From Nocardioides pocheonensis (GTDB lineage: Bacteria; Actinomycetota; Actinomycetes; Propionibacteriales; Nocardioidaceae): a DNA stretch of 40,147 nucleotides. Of the stretch, positions 7,777 to 15,752 are shown piece after piece. The stretch is from the NCBI RefSeq assembly GCF_003725535.1, contig NZ_RJSF01000019.1, forward strand, positions 110,293-150,439, written 5' to 3'. Below the pieces are notes generated by a model. It saw only the letters and a list, made by a program, of their open reading frames with translations, was not told the origin of the DNA and made no database searches. Within the stretch, counting starts at the first letter, position 1. Every line of letters begins with the position of its first letter. A program made the position numbers and the translations under genes.

Positions 7777-7787
7777 GTCCGAGCCAC

Positions 7788-7878
7788 GGTCTCGCGAGGA
7801 ACGAGCGAGAGCGTGACGCGAGGAGGTTGAGCGAGCGCGCGGGGTGAGCTCGCGAACCCGCGACCGCGGGTCGAGACC
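7788..7878. repeat. Imperfect inverted-repeat element between thiL and rpmB
   Basis: GGTCTCG at 7788-7794 is mirrored by CGAGACC at 7872-7878. The inside is rich in GAGCGAGCGC-type runs (for example GGTTGAGCGAGCGCG near 7826). It resembles the dispersed repeats ending in GGTCTCG/CGAGACC that I recall from Nocardioides intergenic regions, but copy number cannot be checked here. No coding potential is apparent. Confidence 0.45.
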
Positions 7879-7888
7879 CCGAAAAGCA

Positions 7889-7922
7889 GAACGGCGCGCG
7901 TGCCGAAGCACGCGCGCCGTTC
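7889..7922 (-). terminator. Rho-independent terminator of rpmB
   Basis: A perfect 14-bp GC-rich stem (7889-7902 with 7909-7922). On the minus strand the loop reads CTTCGG, the stable UUCG type, and TGCTTTTC follows as a short T-run. It lies 13 bp beyond the rpmB stop. Confidence 0.85.
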
Positions 7923-7935
7923 CGGAAGCGTCAGG

Positions 7936-8121
7936 TCAGCGGGTGACCTTGCCGGCCTTCAGGCAGCCGGTGCAGACGTGGATCCGCTTGGGCGAACCGT
8001 TGACCGTCGCGCGGACGCGCTGGATGTTGGGGTTGAAACGGCGCTTGGTGATCTTGCGCGACCACGGCCGGTTGTTACCGAAACCGGGCTTCTTCGCGCA
8101 GATGTCGCAGACGGCAGCCAC
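7936..8121 (-). CDS. rpmB: 50S ribosomal protein L28, zinc-binding form
   Basis: 61 residues. The sequence AAVCDICAKKPGFGNN with ITKRRFNPNIQ is typical of bL28. Two CxxC pairs (VCDIC near the N-terminus and HVCTGC near the C-terminus) mark the zinc-binding C+ form. The start is GTG at 8121 with AAGGAG about 7 nt upstream; the frame extends 9 codons further to 8148 without homology. A well-formed terminator follows. It is monocistronic and divergent from the DAK2 gene. Confidence 0.95.
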   Translation of the reverse strand: MAAVCDICAKKPGFGNNRPWSRKITKRRFNPNIQRVRATVNGSPKRIHVCTGCLKAGKVTR

Positions 8122-8216
8122 CGGGCACTCCTTGGGTTGAACGGGCATCTCGAAGTCAGGGGCCCGGGCGGGGCGACGGGTCCGGGGGACCCTGACGCGA
8201 CTCGGGCAACCGAAGA

Positions 8217-8222
8217 AGAATA
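8217..8222 (-). promoter_or_regulatory. Probable -10 box for rpmB
   Basis: TATTCT on the minus strand lies about 95 nt before the rpmB GTG. A weak -35-like TTCGCG lies 19 nt upstream. It is the only AT-rich hexamer in the 222-bp divergent region on this strand. Confidence 0.35.
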
Positions 8223-8263
8223 GACGACGGACGCCCCTGCACGCGAATCGGCGGGGGAGTGGC

Positions 8264-8269
8264 TACCGT
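8264..8269 (+). promoter_or_regulatory. Probable -10 box for the fakA-recG-rsmD-coaD group
   Basis: TACCGT fits TANNNT and would give a leader of about 70 nt before the ATG at 8344. The -35 is not obvious. Confidence 0.3.
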
Positions 8270-8343
8270 GTGACCCGCATCGCCGACCCGGTCAGCTCCG
8301 GGACGGGGTCGGGACAGCGTCGGACGAGGGCCGAGAGTGGGAC

Positions 8344-10029
8344 ATGGGTGCGGACACCGAGAGCGGGAGCAGGGCGGGCGCGGAGTCGATCGCGACGTTC
8401 GACCTGAGCACCGTACGCCGGTTCGCCGAGCTCGCCGTCTGGGGCCTGTCCGAGGCGCGTGAGGAGATCGACGCGCTCAACGTCTACCCCGTGCCCGACG
8501 GCGACACCGGCACGAACATGTACCTCACCATGGACGCCGCCCGCGAGGCGCTCGAGCAGCGCCTGGCCGACGCGGGTGCCGACGAGGCCGACGGGGCAGA
8601 CCTGCGCGGCGCGATGCAGGCCTACGCCCGGGGAGCCCTGCTCGGTGCCCGCGGCAACTCGGGGGTGATCCTCAGTCAGCTGATCGGCGCGCTGCTTCGG
8701 CGGATGGCCCAGGGCGCTCCCGACGACCGCTCGGCCGCGGTCTTCGCCGACGGCATGGTCCTCGCGACCGAGGCCGCCTACGCGGCGGTGGGCGAACCGG
8801 TCGAGGGCACGATCCTCTCGGTCGCGCGGGCCGCGACGCTGGCCGCGGTAGCCCGCGCCCAGGATCCCGAGGCGCGCCTGGGCGACGTGCTCGCGGCCGC
8901 GGCCGACGAGGCGCGCGCGGCGCTGGCCCGCACGCCCGACCAGATGAAGCTGCTCCACGACGCCGGCGTCGTCGACGCCGGTGGCCGCGGCCTCTGCGTG
9001 ATCCTCGACGCCGCCGAGACGGCCGTCACCGGGCACCGGTCCGTGGGAGCCCCGGTCCCGATGGGCCGCCACGCGATCCCGCGACCCCTGCCCACCGGCG
9101 ACCTGACGCCCGACGGGCCGGCGTACGAGGTGATGTACCTGCTCGACGCCGACGACGAGGCGATCCCGGAGCTGCGGACCCGGCTCCAGACCCTGGGCGA
9201 CTCGCTCGTCGTCGTCGGCGGTGAGGGGCTGTGGAACGTCCACGTCCACGTCGACGACGTCGGCTCGGCCGTCGAGGCCGGCATCGACGCCGGCCGGCCC
9301 CGCCGGATCCGGGTCACCCACTTCGCCGAGCAGCTGACCCGTGCGCGCGAGAAGCGCGCGGAGCGGCGCGGACGCGCGGTCGTCGTGGTCGCGGCCGGTG
9401 AGGGACTGGCGTCGCTCTTCCGCGAGGCCGGCGCCGAGGTGATCGAGAGCGTGCCGGGCCGCCGGCCGAGCACGGGCGAGATCCTGGAGGCGATCGAGCG
9501 CACCCATGCCGAGGAGGTCGTGGTGCTGCCCAACGACCCCGACTCGCTCGGCGTCGCCGGGGCGGCCGCCGCGGCCGCCGAGGAGAACGGAAACGTCCGG
9601 GTGGTGGTCGTCCCGACCCGCGCCCAGGTGCAGGGCATCGCCGCGATGGCGGTCCACGAGCCGGGCCGCAGCTTCGACTCCGACGTGGTGCACATGACCT
9701 CGGCCGCGCGGAGCACCCGCCACGGAGCCGTGACCGTCGCCGCGAAGCAGGCGATGACGACCGCCGGGCCGTGCGAGCCGGGCGACGTGCTCGGTGTGCT
9801 GCAGGGCGACTTCGCGATCGTCGGCGACGACCTCGTCGAGGTGGCCACCGAGGTGCTCGAGCGGCTCCTCGGCGGAGGCGGCGAGATGGTCACGCTGGTC
9901 ACCGGGCAGGACGCCGACGACCTCGCCGGCCGGTGCGAGGCCTGGGTCGAGGCCCACCATCCTGGCGTCGACGTGCTGGTCTACGAGGGCGGGCAGGCGC
10001 GCTACCCGCTGCTGGTGGCGGTCGAGTGA
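8344..10029 (+). CDS. fakA: DAK2-domain kinase, FakA/YloV-like
   Basis: 561 residues. The N-terminal DAK2 domain (about 20-225) has NVYPVPDGDTGTNM (46-59), the Asp-rich Mg-ATP motif of dihydroxyacetone-kinase L subunits, then the GARGNSGVILSQ motif and DAGVVDAGGRGL. The C-terminal region (about 340-561) is the part shared with FakA/YloV proteins. In Firmicutes FakA phosphorylates fatty acids bound to a DegV/FakB partner; the actinobacterial substrate is not established, and no fakB is present in this window. The gene precedes recG by 19 nt, an order also found in mycobacteria (Rv2974c-recG). Confidence 0.82.
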   Translation: MGADTESGSRAGAESIATFDLSTVRRFAELAVWGLSEAREEIDALNVYPVPDGDTGTNMYLTMDAAREALEQRLADAGADEADGADLRGAMQAYARGALLGARGNSGVILSQLIGALLRRMAQGAPDDRSAAVFADGMVLATEAAYAAVGEPVEGTILSVARAATLAAVARAQDPEARLGDVLAAAADEARAALARTPDQMKLLHDAGVVDAGGRGLCVILDAAETAVTGHRSVGAPVPMGRHAIPRPLPTGDLTPDGPAYEVMYLLDADDEAIPELRTRLQTLGDSLVVVGGEGLWNVHVHVDDVGSAVEAGIDAGRPRRIRVTHFAEQLTRAREKRAERRGRAVVVVAAGEGLASLFREAGAEVIESVPGRRPSTGEILEAIERTHAEEVVVLPNDPDSLGVAGAAAAAAEENGNVRVVVVPTRAQVQGIAAMAVHEPGRSFDSDVVHMTSAARSTRHGAVTVAAKQAMTTAGPCEPGDVLGVLQGDFAIVGDDLVEVATEVLERLLGGGGEMVTLVTGQDADDLAGRCEAWVEAHHPGVDVLVYEGGQARYPLLVAVE

Positions 10030-10048
10030 CGGACCGGGTGGGCTGATC

Positions 10049-12208
10049 GTGCGCGTGGGCTGGGACTCGCCCCTGACCGCGGTGACCGGCAAGGCCACGA
10101 CGAAGGTGGTCAAGGAGACCGGCTTCGCCACGGTGGGCGAGCTGCTGGAGCACTACCCGCGGCACTACGTCGAGCGCGGCCGGCTCAGCGACCTCGGCGA
10201 GCTCACCGAGGGTGACTACCTCTCCCTGGTCGGCCAGATCGTGCACTGCGAGCAGCACAGCTACCAGGACCGCCGCACCAAGCGCACGGCGTACCGGCTC
10301 GAGGTCCGGGTCAAGGCCGAGGACGGCGTCCTGGCGCTGACCTACTTCGACCGGACCAAGGGCAGCTCGGACTGGCACGCCAAGGAGTACGCCGTCGGCC
10401 GGGTCGGGCTCTTCTCCGGCCGGCTCAAGTGGTTCAACAACCACTGGGAGCTGACCAACCCCGACTCGCGGATGTACGTCGAGGACGGCGACGTCCTCGA
10501 CCGGATGCCGGCGCTGATCCCGATCTACAAGGCCGTCGGCAAGCTGAACACCTGGCAGATCGAGGAGACCGTCGGGTTCGCCCTCGACCTCCTCGACGAG
10601 GTCCCGGAGACCCTGCCGGACGCGGTCCGCGCGGGGGAGGACCTGATCGGTCGCGCCCAGGCGCTGCGCTGGATCCACCACCCCGACGACTTCTCCCAGC
10701 TGGGCGCCGCCCGCAAGCGGCTCCGGTACGACGAGGCGTTCGTGACCCAGACCGTCCTCGCCCGCCGCCGGTCGGCGCTCCGGGCGATCCCGGCGTCGCC
10801 CCGCCCGGGGCGCGAGGACGGCATCCTGGCGGCGTTCGACGCCCGGCTGCCGTTCACCCTGACCGCGGGCCAGGCCCGGGTGGGCGAGGAGATCGCCGCG
10901 GAGCTCGCCGCCGCGCACCCGATGCACCGGCTGCTCCAGGGCGAGGTCGGCTCCGGCAAGACGCTGGTCGCGCTGCGGGCGATGCTCCAGGTCGTCGACG
11001 CCGGGGGACAGGCGGCCCTGCTGGCGCCCACGGAGGTGCTCGCCCAGCAGCACCTGCGCTCCATCGAGGGGATGCTCGGCGACCTCGGCCGCGGCGGTCT
11101 GCTCGGCGGCGCGGAGCACGCCACCCGGATCGCCCTGCTCACCGGCTCGATGGGCACGGCGGCGCGGCGCCAGGCGATGCTCGATGCCGCCTCGGGCGAC
11201 GCCGGCATCGTGATCGGCACGCACGCGCTGCTGGAGGAGAAGGTCCAGTTCTTCGACCTCGGGCTGGTCGTCGTCGACGAGCAGCACCGCTTCGGCGTCG
11301 AGCAGCGGGCGGCCCTGACCAGCAAGGCCGGCAACCCGCCGCACGTGCTGGTGATGACCGCGACCCCGATCCCGCGCACGGTCGCGATGACGGTCTTCGG
11401 CGACCTCGACACCTCGACGCTCTCGGAGCTCCCGGCCGGGCGGGGCGACGTGCAGACCACCGTCGTACCGGTCCGGGCGCAGCCGTCCTGGCTCGAGCGC
11501 GCCTGGCAGCGGATCCGCGAGGAGGTCGCCGGCGGCCATCAGGCGTACGTCGTGTGCGCCCGGATCGGCGACGAGCCGCCCGCCGAGGAGGGGCCCGAGC
11601 TGCACGCCGTCGAGGAGCTCGCGCCCGAGCTCGCCCAGGGCGCGCTGCAGGGCCTGCGCGTGGAGATGCTGCACGGCCGGATGACGCCGGACGACAAGGA
11701 CCGCGTGATGCAGGCGTTCGCGGCCGGCGACGTCGACGTGCTCGTCTCCACGACCGTGATCGAGGTCGGGGTCGACGTGCCGAACGCGACCGTGATGGTG
11801 ATCCTCGACGCCGAGCGGTTCGGCGTCTCGCAGCTGCACCAGCTCCGCGGCCGGATCGGCCGGGGCGGCCACCACGGCCTCTGCCTGCTCGTGACCGGCG
11901 CCGCCCCCGACAGCCCGAGCCTGGAGCGCCTGGTGGCGGTCGCCTCGACCCGCGACGGCTTCGAGCTGTCCCGGATCGACCTCGAGCAGCGCCGCGAGGG
12001 CAACGTGCTCGGCGTCGAGCAGAGCGGGCGTCGCTCCGAGCTGCGGCTGCTGTCGGTGCTCAACGACGAGGACGTGATCGTCGCCGCGCGCGAGGCGGCG
12101 AGCGCCTACCTGGAGCAGGACCCCGACCTCGGCGCCACCCCCGGTCTTCGCGGTGCCGTCCTCGCGATCGAGGAGTCCGAGCGGGCCGACTTCCTGGACA
12201 AGGGCTGA
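10049..12208 (+). CDS. recG: ATP-dependent DNA helicase RecG
   Basis: 719 residues. RecG regresses stalled replication forks and migrates Holliday junctions. The N-terminal wedge/OB domain (about 1-150) is followed by superfamily 2 helicase motifs: GEVGSGKT (Walker A, about 298), PTEVLAQQH, VVVDEQHRFG (DEQH box, about 408), MTATPIPRT, and VLVSTTVIEVGVDVPNA plus QLHQLRGRIGRGG (motifs V and VI). The start GTG at 10049 is 19 nt after the fakA-like stop; a second GTG at 10055 is equally possible. No good Shine-Dalgarno is visible. A longer open frame upstream overlaps the kinase gene and is rejected. Confidence 0.95.
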   Translation: MRVGWDSPLTAVTGKATTKVVKETGFATVGELLEHYPRHYVERGRLSDLGELTEGDYLSLVGQIVHCEQHSYQDRRTKRTAYRLEVRVKAEDGVLALTYFDRTKGSSDWHAKEYAVGRVGLFSGRLKWFNNHWELTNPDSRMYVEDGDVLDRMPALIPIYKAVGKLNTWQIEETVGFALDLLDEVPETLPDAVRAGEDLIGRAQALRWIHHPDDFSQLGAARKRLRYDEAFVTQTVLARRRSALRAIPASPRPGREDGILAAFDARLPFTLTAGQARVGEEIAAELAAAHPMHRLLQGEVGSGKTLVALRAMLQVVDAGGQAALLAPTEVLAQQHLRSIEGMLGDLGRGGLLGGAEHATRIALLTGSMGTAARRQAMLDAASGDAGIVIGTHALLEEKVQFFDLGLVVVDEQHRFGVEQRAALTSKAGNPPHVLVMTATPIPRTVAMTVFGDLDTSTLSELPAGRGDVQTTVVPVRAQPSWLERAWQRIREEVAGGHQAYVVCARIGDEPPAEEGPELHAVEELAPELAQGALQGLRVEMLHGRMTPDDKDRVMQAFAAGDVDVLVSTTVIEVGVDVPNATVMVILDAERFGVSQLHQLRGRIGRGGHHGLCLLVTGAAPDSPSLERLVAVASTRDGFELSRIDLEQRREGNVLGVEQSGRRSELRLLSVLNDEDVIVAAREAASAYLEQDPDLGATPGLRGAVLAIEESERADFLDKG

Positions 12209-12213
12209 GTGCG

Positions 12214-12777
12214 ATGACCCGGATCATCGGCGGCTCCGCCGGCGGACGGCGGCTGCGGACGCCGCCCGGTGAGGCGACCCGACCGACCTCCGACCGGGTG
12301 CGCGAGGCGCTGTTCTCGGCCCTCGAGGCCGAGCTCGGCACCCTCCACGGCCTCCGCTTCCTCGACCTGTACGCCGGGTCGGGGGCCGTCGCGCTCGAGG
12401 CGGCGTCGCGTGGCGCGGTCTCGGTCACGGCGGTCGAGTCCGACCGCCGGACGGCCGCGATCGTGACGGCGAACGCCGCGGCGCTCGGTCTCCCGGTCGA
12501 CGTGCGCGCGCAGCCGGTGGCGAGCGTGCTGGCGAGCGCCGCGCCGACGCCCTTCGACGTGGTGTTCCTGGACCCGCCGTACGCCCTGGGGAGCGAGGAG
12601 GTCGCCGAGGTCCTCGCGGCACTGGTCTCCCGCGGCTGGGTCGAGGCGGGCGGCGCTGTCGTGCTGGAGCGCTCTGCGCGTAGCGTGGCACCGAGCTGGC
12701 CGGACGGCCTCGAGGTCCGGCGGCAGAAGAAGTACGGCGAGACGGTGCTCTGGTACCTTCGGCGCGTTTCGGACTGA
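12214..12777 (+). CDS. rsmD: 16S rRNA (guanine-966 N2)-methyltransferase
   Basis: 187 residues. It methylates G966 of 16S rRNA. The N-terminal IIGGSAGGRRL, the SAM-binding motif DLYAGSGA (51-58) and the catalytic DPPY (120-123) identify it. The ATG lies 5 nt after the recG stop. It precedes coaD by 55 nt, the conserved rsmD-coaD order of actinobacteria and many other bacteria. Confidence 0.94.
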   Translation: MTRIIGGSAGGRRLRTPPGEATRPTSDRVREALFSALEAELGTLHGLRFLDLYAGSGAVALEAASRGAVSVTAVESDRRTAAIVTANAAALGLPVDVRAQPVASVLASAAPTPFDVVFLDPPYALGSEEVAEVLAALVSRGWVEAGGAVVLERSARSVAPSWPDGLEVRRQKKYGETVLWYLRRVSD

Positions 12778-12832
12778 TCCGGACACGTTTGGGGACGGCG
12801 GCTCACCCGCCGCGACGTGACAGGAGTGCACA

Positions 12833-13360
12833 GTGCGCAGAGCGGTCTGTCCGGGTTCCTTCGACCCGGTCACCAACGGCCACATCGACATCGTGTCCCG
12901 CGCCTCGCAGCTCTTCGACGAGGTCGTCGTGGCGATCGGGGTGAACAAGGCCAAGGCGAGTGCCCGGCTGTTCTCTGCCGAGGAGCGCATGGAGATGCTG
13001 GAGAAGGCCTGCGCGGACTTCCCGAACGTCACCGTCGCCGGCTTCGAGGGACTGCTCACCACGTTCTGCGAGCAGAACGACATCCGCGCGATCGTCAAGG
13101 GGCTCCGCGCGGTCAGCGACTTCGACTACGAGCTGCAGATGGCGCAGATGAACTCCTCGCTCGTGGACGTGGAGACCGTGTTCATCCCCACCAGCCCCGA
13201 GTACTCCTTCCTCGCCTCCTCCCTCGTGAAGGAGGTGGCGATGTTCGGCGGCGACGTCTCGGCTCTCGTGCCGCCGTTCGTCCTCGAGCGGCTGCACGCC
13301 CGTCTCGCGGAGAAGCGGGCCGAGTCGGCGGGTGACGCAGAAGAAGGTCCGGGCCGATGA
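12833..13360 (+). CDS. coaD: Phosphopantetheine adenylyltransferase
   Basis: 175 residues. It transfers AMP from ATP to 4'-phosphopantetheine in coenzyme A synthesis. The nucleotidyltransferase TxGH motif is at TNGH (14-17) within CPGSFDPVTNGHIDIV; KGLRAVSDFDYELQMAQMN and the C-terminal SSLVKE (equivalent of the ISSTxVRE motif) are present. The start is GTG at 12833 with CAGGAG upstream. The stop TGA (13358-13360) overlaps the next gene's ATG (13357-13359). The last ~15 residues are a variable Glu/Ala tail. Confidence 0.95.
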   Translation: MRRAVCPGSFDPVTNGHIDIVSRASQLFDEVVVAIGVNKAKASARLFSAEERMEMLEKACADFPNVTVAGFEGLLTTFCEQNDIRAIVKGLRAVSDFDYELQMAQMNSSLVDVETVFIPTSPEYSFLASSLVKEVAMFGGDVSALVPPFVLERLHARLAEKRAESAGDAEEGPGR

Positions 13361-13872
13361 GGGACGACATCGACGCCCGCCTGCGCGACCTCCGCGCCGC
13401 GGTCGAGGACGCCCGCTCGGTCCCGATGTCGGCCTCGGTGATGATCAACCGGTCCGAGTTCCTCGACCTGATCGGCGCGCTCGAGGCCGCGCTCGAGCAC
13501 ACCCTCACCGACGCCACCGAGGTGGTCGGCGGCCGCGAGGCCGTCCTCGCCGAGGCCAGCAGCCAGGCGGAGGAGATCGTCCGTGCCGCCGAGATGGAGC
13601 GCGAGGTCCTCGTCTCCGAGACCGACGTCTTCCGGCTCGCCGAGGCCCGCGCCGCGGAGATCACCGAGACCGCCCAGAAGGCCGCCGAGGAGCTCCAGGC
13701 CGAGACCGAGCAGTACGTCGAGGAGAAGCTGGCCAACTTCGAGCTCACCCTCGAGCGCACGCTCGACCTGGTCCGCCGCGGCCGGGCCCGCCTCTCCGGC
13801 GGTCACTCCCACGCCCTCGGCGACGACAGCGACGTCGACGCCATCCACCTCCCGGATCACCTCGAGCGCTGA
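13357..13872 (+). CDS. SepIVA/DivIVA-like coiled-coil protein
   Basis: 171 residues, with no signal or membrane segment. After a short N-terminal part with ASVMINRSEFLDLIGALEAAL (about 26-46), residues 50-140 are Glu/Ala/Lys-rich and predicted coiled coil, ending in a Gly/His/Asp tail. The motif and position match mycobacterial SepIVA (Rv2927c/MSMEG_2416), a DivIVA-family factor essential for division and located just before DUF177-rnc (from memory). It is shorter than SepIVA, which I recall as about 245 residues. Its ATG overlaps the coaD stop (ATGA). A 32-bp-period array begins inside its stop codon. F0F1 subunit-b-like similarity is a generic coiled-coil effect. Confidence 0.7.
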   Translation: MRDDIDARLRDLRAAVEDARSVPMSASVMINRSEFLDLIGALEAALEHTLTDATEVVGGREAVLAEASSQAEEIVRAAEMEREVLVSETDVFRLAEARAAEITETAQKAAEELQAETEQYVEEKLANFELTLERTLDLVRRGRARLSGGHSHALGDDSDVDAIHLPDHLER

Positions 13873-14109
13873 GCGGGCGCTGCGGCTGGGTTGGAGCGCG
13901 GCGAGCGGGTGCTGCGGCTGGGGCGGAACGCGGCGAGCGGGTGCCGCGGCTGGGGCGGAACGCGGCGAGCGGGTGCCGCAGGTGCGTGCCCGTGCCAGCG
14001 CGAGTGCCCGCTCGGCGTACTCGGAGGCAGCCGGAGTGCCCGCTCGGCGTACTCGGAGGCAGCCGGAGTGCCCGCTCGGTGTACCCGGAGGCTGCCGGAC
14101 TGCCCGCTC
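13871..14109. repeat. Inverted 32-bp-period array A (4 direct + 4 inverted units)
   Basis: GAGCGGG occurs at 13871, 13903, 13935 and 13967, and its complement CCCGCTC at 14007, 14039, 14071 and 14103. Every step is exactly 32 bp. Most of the unit is conserved: the units starting at 14007 and 14039 are identical over 32 bp, and the first left unit matches the reverse complement of the second right unit at about 22 of 32 positions. CTG at unit positions 16-18 is kept in most units. It fills the 315-bp gap between the SepIVA-like gene and yceD together with the yceD promoter. It is neither coding nor CRISPR-like. Confidence 0.9.
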
Positions 14110-14136
14110 GGCGGTCGTTTTGGTCGCGGAGCGGGC
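14102..14136 (+). other. Hairpin formed by the last array unit and an extra core next to the yceD promoter
   Basis: GCCCGCTC (14102-14109) pairs with GAGCGGGC (14129-14136), with a further short helix across a G-G mismatch. The right arm is a ninth core motif in left orientation, inside the spacer of the putative yceD promoter. Confidence 0.5.
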
Positions 14137-14148
14137 TACCGATAGACT
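14120..14148 (+). promoter_or_regulatory. Putative promoter of yceD-rpmF-rnc-mutM
   Basis: TTGGTC (14120-14125) and TAGACT (14143-14148) are separated by 17 bp, the best SigA-like arrangement in the gap. The leader to the yceD GTG would be about 33 nt. An array core motif (14129-14135) lies in the spacer. Confidence 0.5.
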
Positions 14149-14187
14149 CCCGTAGGTTCTGCAGAGCCTCGGACCGAAAGTGACATC

Positions 14188-14739
14188 GTGCGCAGCAAGC
14201 TCGACCCGAGAGCGCCGCTCGTGCTCGACACACGCGAGCTCGGCCGCCGCCCGGGGTCACAGCGCATGGTGTCGCTCACAGCCGAGGCTCCTGCAGAACT
14301 TGGCATCGAGATCCTGAGAGTGCCCGAGGGCTCGCCGGTCGACCTGGACCTGCGGCTCGAGGCGGTGATGGACGGGGTGCTCGTCACCGGGACGGCCACG
14401 GCCGACCTGGAGGGCGAGTGCGCGAGGTGCCTGGAGCCGATCGAGGACAGCGTCACGGTCGATCTCCAGGAGCTCTACCTGTACGAACCGGCGGACGGGA
14501 ACGACGAGGACGACGATGTCAGCCGGCTCGAGGGAGACCTGCTCGACCTCGAACCGGTGCTGCGAGATGCGGTGGTGCTCGCGCTGCCGTTCCAGCCGTT
14601 GTGCCAGGACGACTGTCCGGGACTGTGCGTCGAGTGTGGCGCGCGCCTGGCGGACGACCCGGACCACCGGCACGACGAGCCCGTCGATCCACGGTGGGCA
14701 GCGTTGGCCGATCTCGCACCCCATCCAGACGAAGACTGA
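14188..14739 (+). CDS. yceD: YceD/DUF177 family metal-binding protein
   Basis: 183 residues. The family (large ribosomal RNA subunit accumulation protein YceD) is linked to 23S rRNA accumulation and is almost always upstream of rpmF, as here. Visible features are [14 protein letters not shown] in the centre, the acidic stretch after it, and the Cys-rich [15 protein letters not shown], which with the first Cys pair could bind zinc. The start is GTG at 14188. RpmF follows 46 bp later. Confidence 0.88.
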   Translation: MRSKLDPRAPLVLDTRELGRRPGSQRMVSLTAEAPAELGIEILRVPEGSPVDLDLRLEAVMDGVLVTGTATADLEGECARCLEPIEDSVTVDLQELYLYEPADGNDEDDDVSRLEGDLLDLEPVLRDAVVLALPFQPLCQDDCPGLCVECGARLADDPDHRHDEPVDPRWAALADLAPHPDED

Positions 14740-14785
14740 ACCACCCGAAGTCGACCGGTCAGCTGACCCGGACAAGGAGTACACC

Positions 14786-14971
14786 GTGGCTGTCCCGAAG
14801 CGGAAGATGTCGCGCAGCAACACGCGTCACCGTCGCTCGCAGTGGAAGGCCGTCGCGCCCTCGCTGGTGAACTGCGCCAACCCTGCCTGCGGTGCCAAGC
14901 ACCTGCCGCACCGCGCGTGCCCCGAGTGCGGCCAGTACGGCGCCAGGGCTGACCGTCGCCAGGTCATCTGA
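14786..14971 (+). CDS. rpmF: 50S ribosomal protein L32, zinc-binding form
   Basis: 61 residues. The start [20 protein letters not shown] is diagnostic of bL32. [10 protein letters not shown] and CPECG give the four-Cys zinc knuckle of the C+ form. The start is GTG at 14786 with AAGGAG 7 nt upstream. It lies between yceD and rnc in the conserved ribosome-assembly cluster. Confidence 0.96.
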   Translation: MAVPKRKMSRSNTRHRRSQWKAVAPSLVNCANPACGAKHLPHRACPECGQYGARADRRQVI

Positions 14972-14987
14972 CCGGGCTGCAAGGCCT

Positions 14988-15752
14988 GTGACGCAGCAGC
15001 CGCACGACCCTGAGCCGTTCAGCGACCTGCGCGCCGCGCTCGGTGATCCGACCCTGGATCCCGAGCTGCTCGAGCTTGCCCTGACGCACCGCTCGTTCGC
15101 GTACGAGAACGGCGGCCTGCCGACCAACGAGCGGCTGGAGTTCCTCGGCGACTCGGTGCTCGGCGTGGTGATCACCGAGACGCTCTACCGCACCCACCCC
15201 GACCTCTCCGAGGGCCGGCTGGCAAAGCTCCGGGCCGCGGTGGTCAACGCCCGCGCCCTGGCCGAGGTGGCCCGCACGATCGGGCTCGGCCCCTACATCC
15301 GCCTCGGCAAGGGCGAGGAGTCCACCGGGGGCCACGACAAGTCCTCGATCCTCGCGGACACCGTCGAGGCGATCATCGGGGCGGCGTACCTCTCCGGGGG
15401 CTTCGAGACCGCCGGCGCGCTGGTGCACCTGCTCTTCGACCCGATGCTCACCGCGGCCGCGGCCCTCGGGGCCGGGCTGGACTGGAAGACGAGCCTGCAG
15501 GAGTTCTGCGCCGAGCACGACCTGGGCGTGCCGCAGTACGTCATCGAGGACGACGGCCCCGACCACCTGAAGACCTTCACCGCGCAGGTCAGGGTCGCCG
15601 ACCGGCTGCACGGCCACGGCGTCGGCCGGTCGAAGAAGGAGGCGGAGCAGCAGGCCGCCGAGTCGGCGTACCGCACGCTCGTCGACGAGCTCGCTCCGGC
15701 CGAGCAGGGCTCGGGCGACGCTTCCGGGGACGCCTCCGCCGCCGGTGCCTGA
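14988..15752 (+). CDS. rnc: Ribonuclease III
   Basis: 254 residues. It cleaves double-stranded RNA, including rRNA precursors. The signature [12 protein letters not shown] (47-58) carries Glu48 and Asp55; [10 protein letters not shown] supplies Asp124 and Glu127, so all four metal ligands are present. The C-terminal double-stranded-RNA-binding domain (about 168-240) ends [17 protein letters not shown] Gly/Ala/Asp tail follows. GTG at 14988 is chosen because homology starts shortly after it. The stop overlaps the mutM start by 8 nt, indicating coupling. Confidence 0.95.
   Translation: MTQQPHDPEPFSDLRAALGDPTLDPELLELALTHRSFAYENGGLPTNERLEFLGDSVLGVVITETLYRTHPDLSEGRLAKLRAAVVNARALAEVARTIGLGPYIRLGKGEESTGGHDKSSILADTVEAIIGAAYLSGGFETAGALVHLLFDPMLTAAAALGAGLDWKTSLQEFCAEHDLGVPQYVIEDDGPDHLKTFTAQVRVADRLHGHGVGRSKKEAEQQAAESAYRTLVDELAPAEQGSGDASGDASAAGA

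Noticed and set aside
9794-10048. N-terminal extension of RecG overlapping the DAK2 gene
   Set aside because: It is the shadow of the kinase gene's 3' end; RecG homology begins after 10049.
13871-14109. CRISPR array (regular 32-bp spacing)
   Set aside because: There are no unique spacers: the 32-bp units are similar along their whole length and the second half is inverted. No cas genes are in the window.
13583-14183. Long open frames running through array A (e.g. 13332-14183, 13583-14155)
   Set aside because: They overlap the SepIVA-like gene in other frames and translate the repeats into Arg/Gly/Pro-rich low complexity. They stay open only because the repeats are GC-rich and stop-free.
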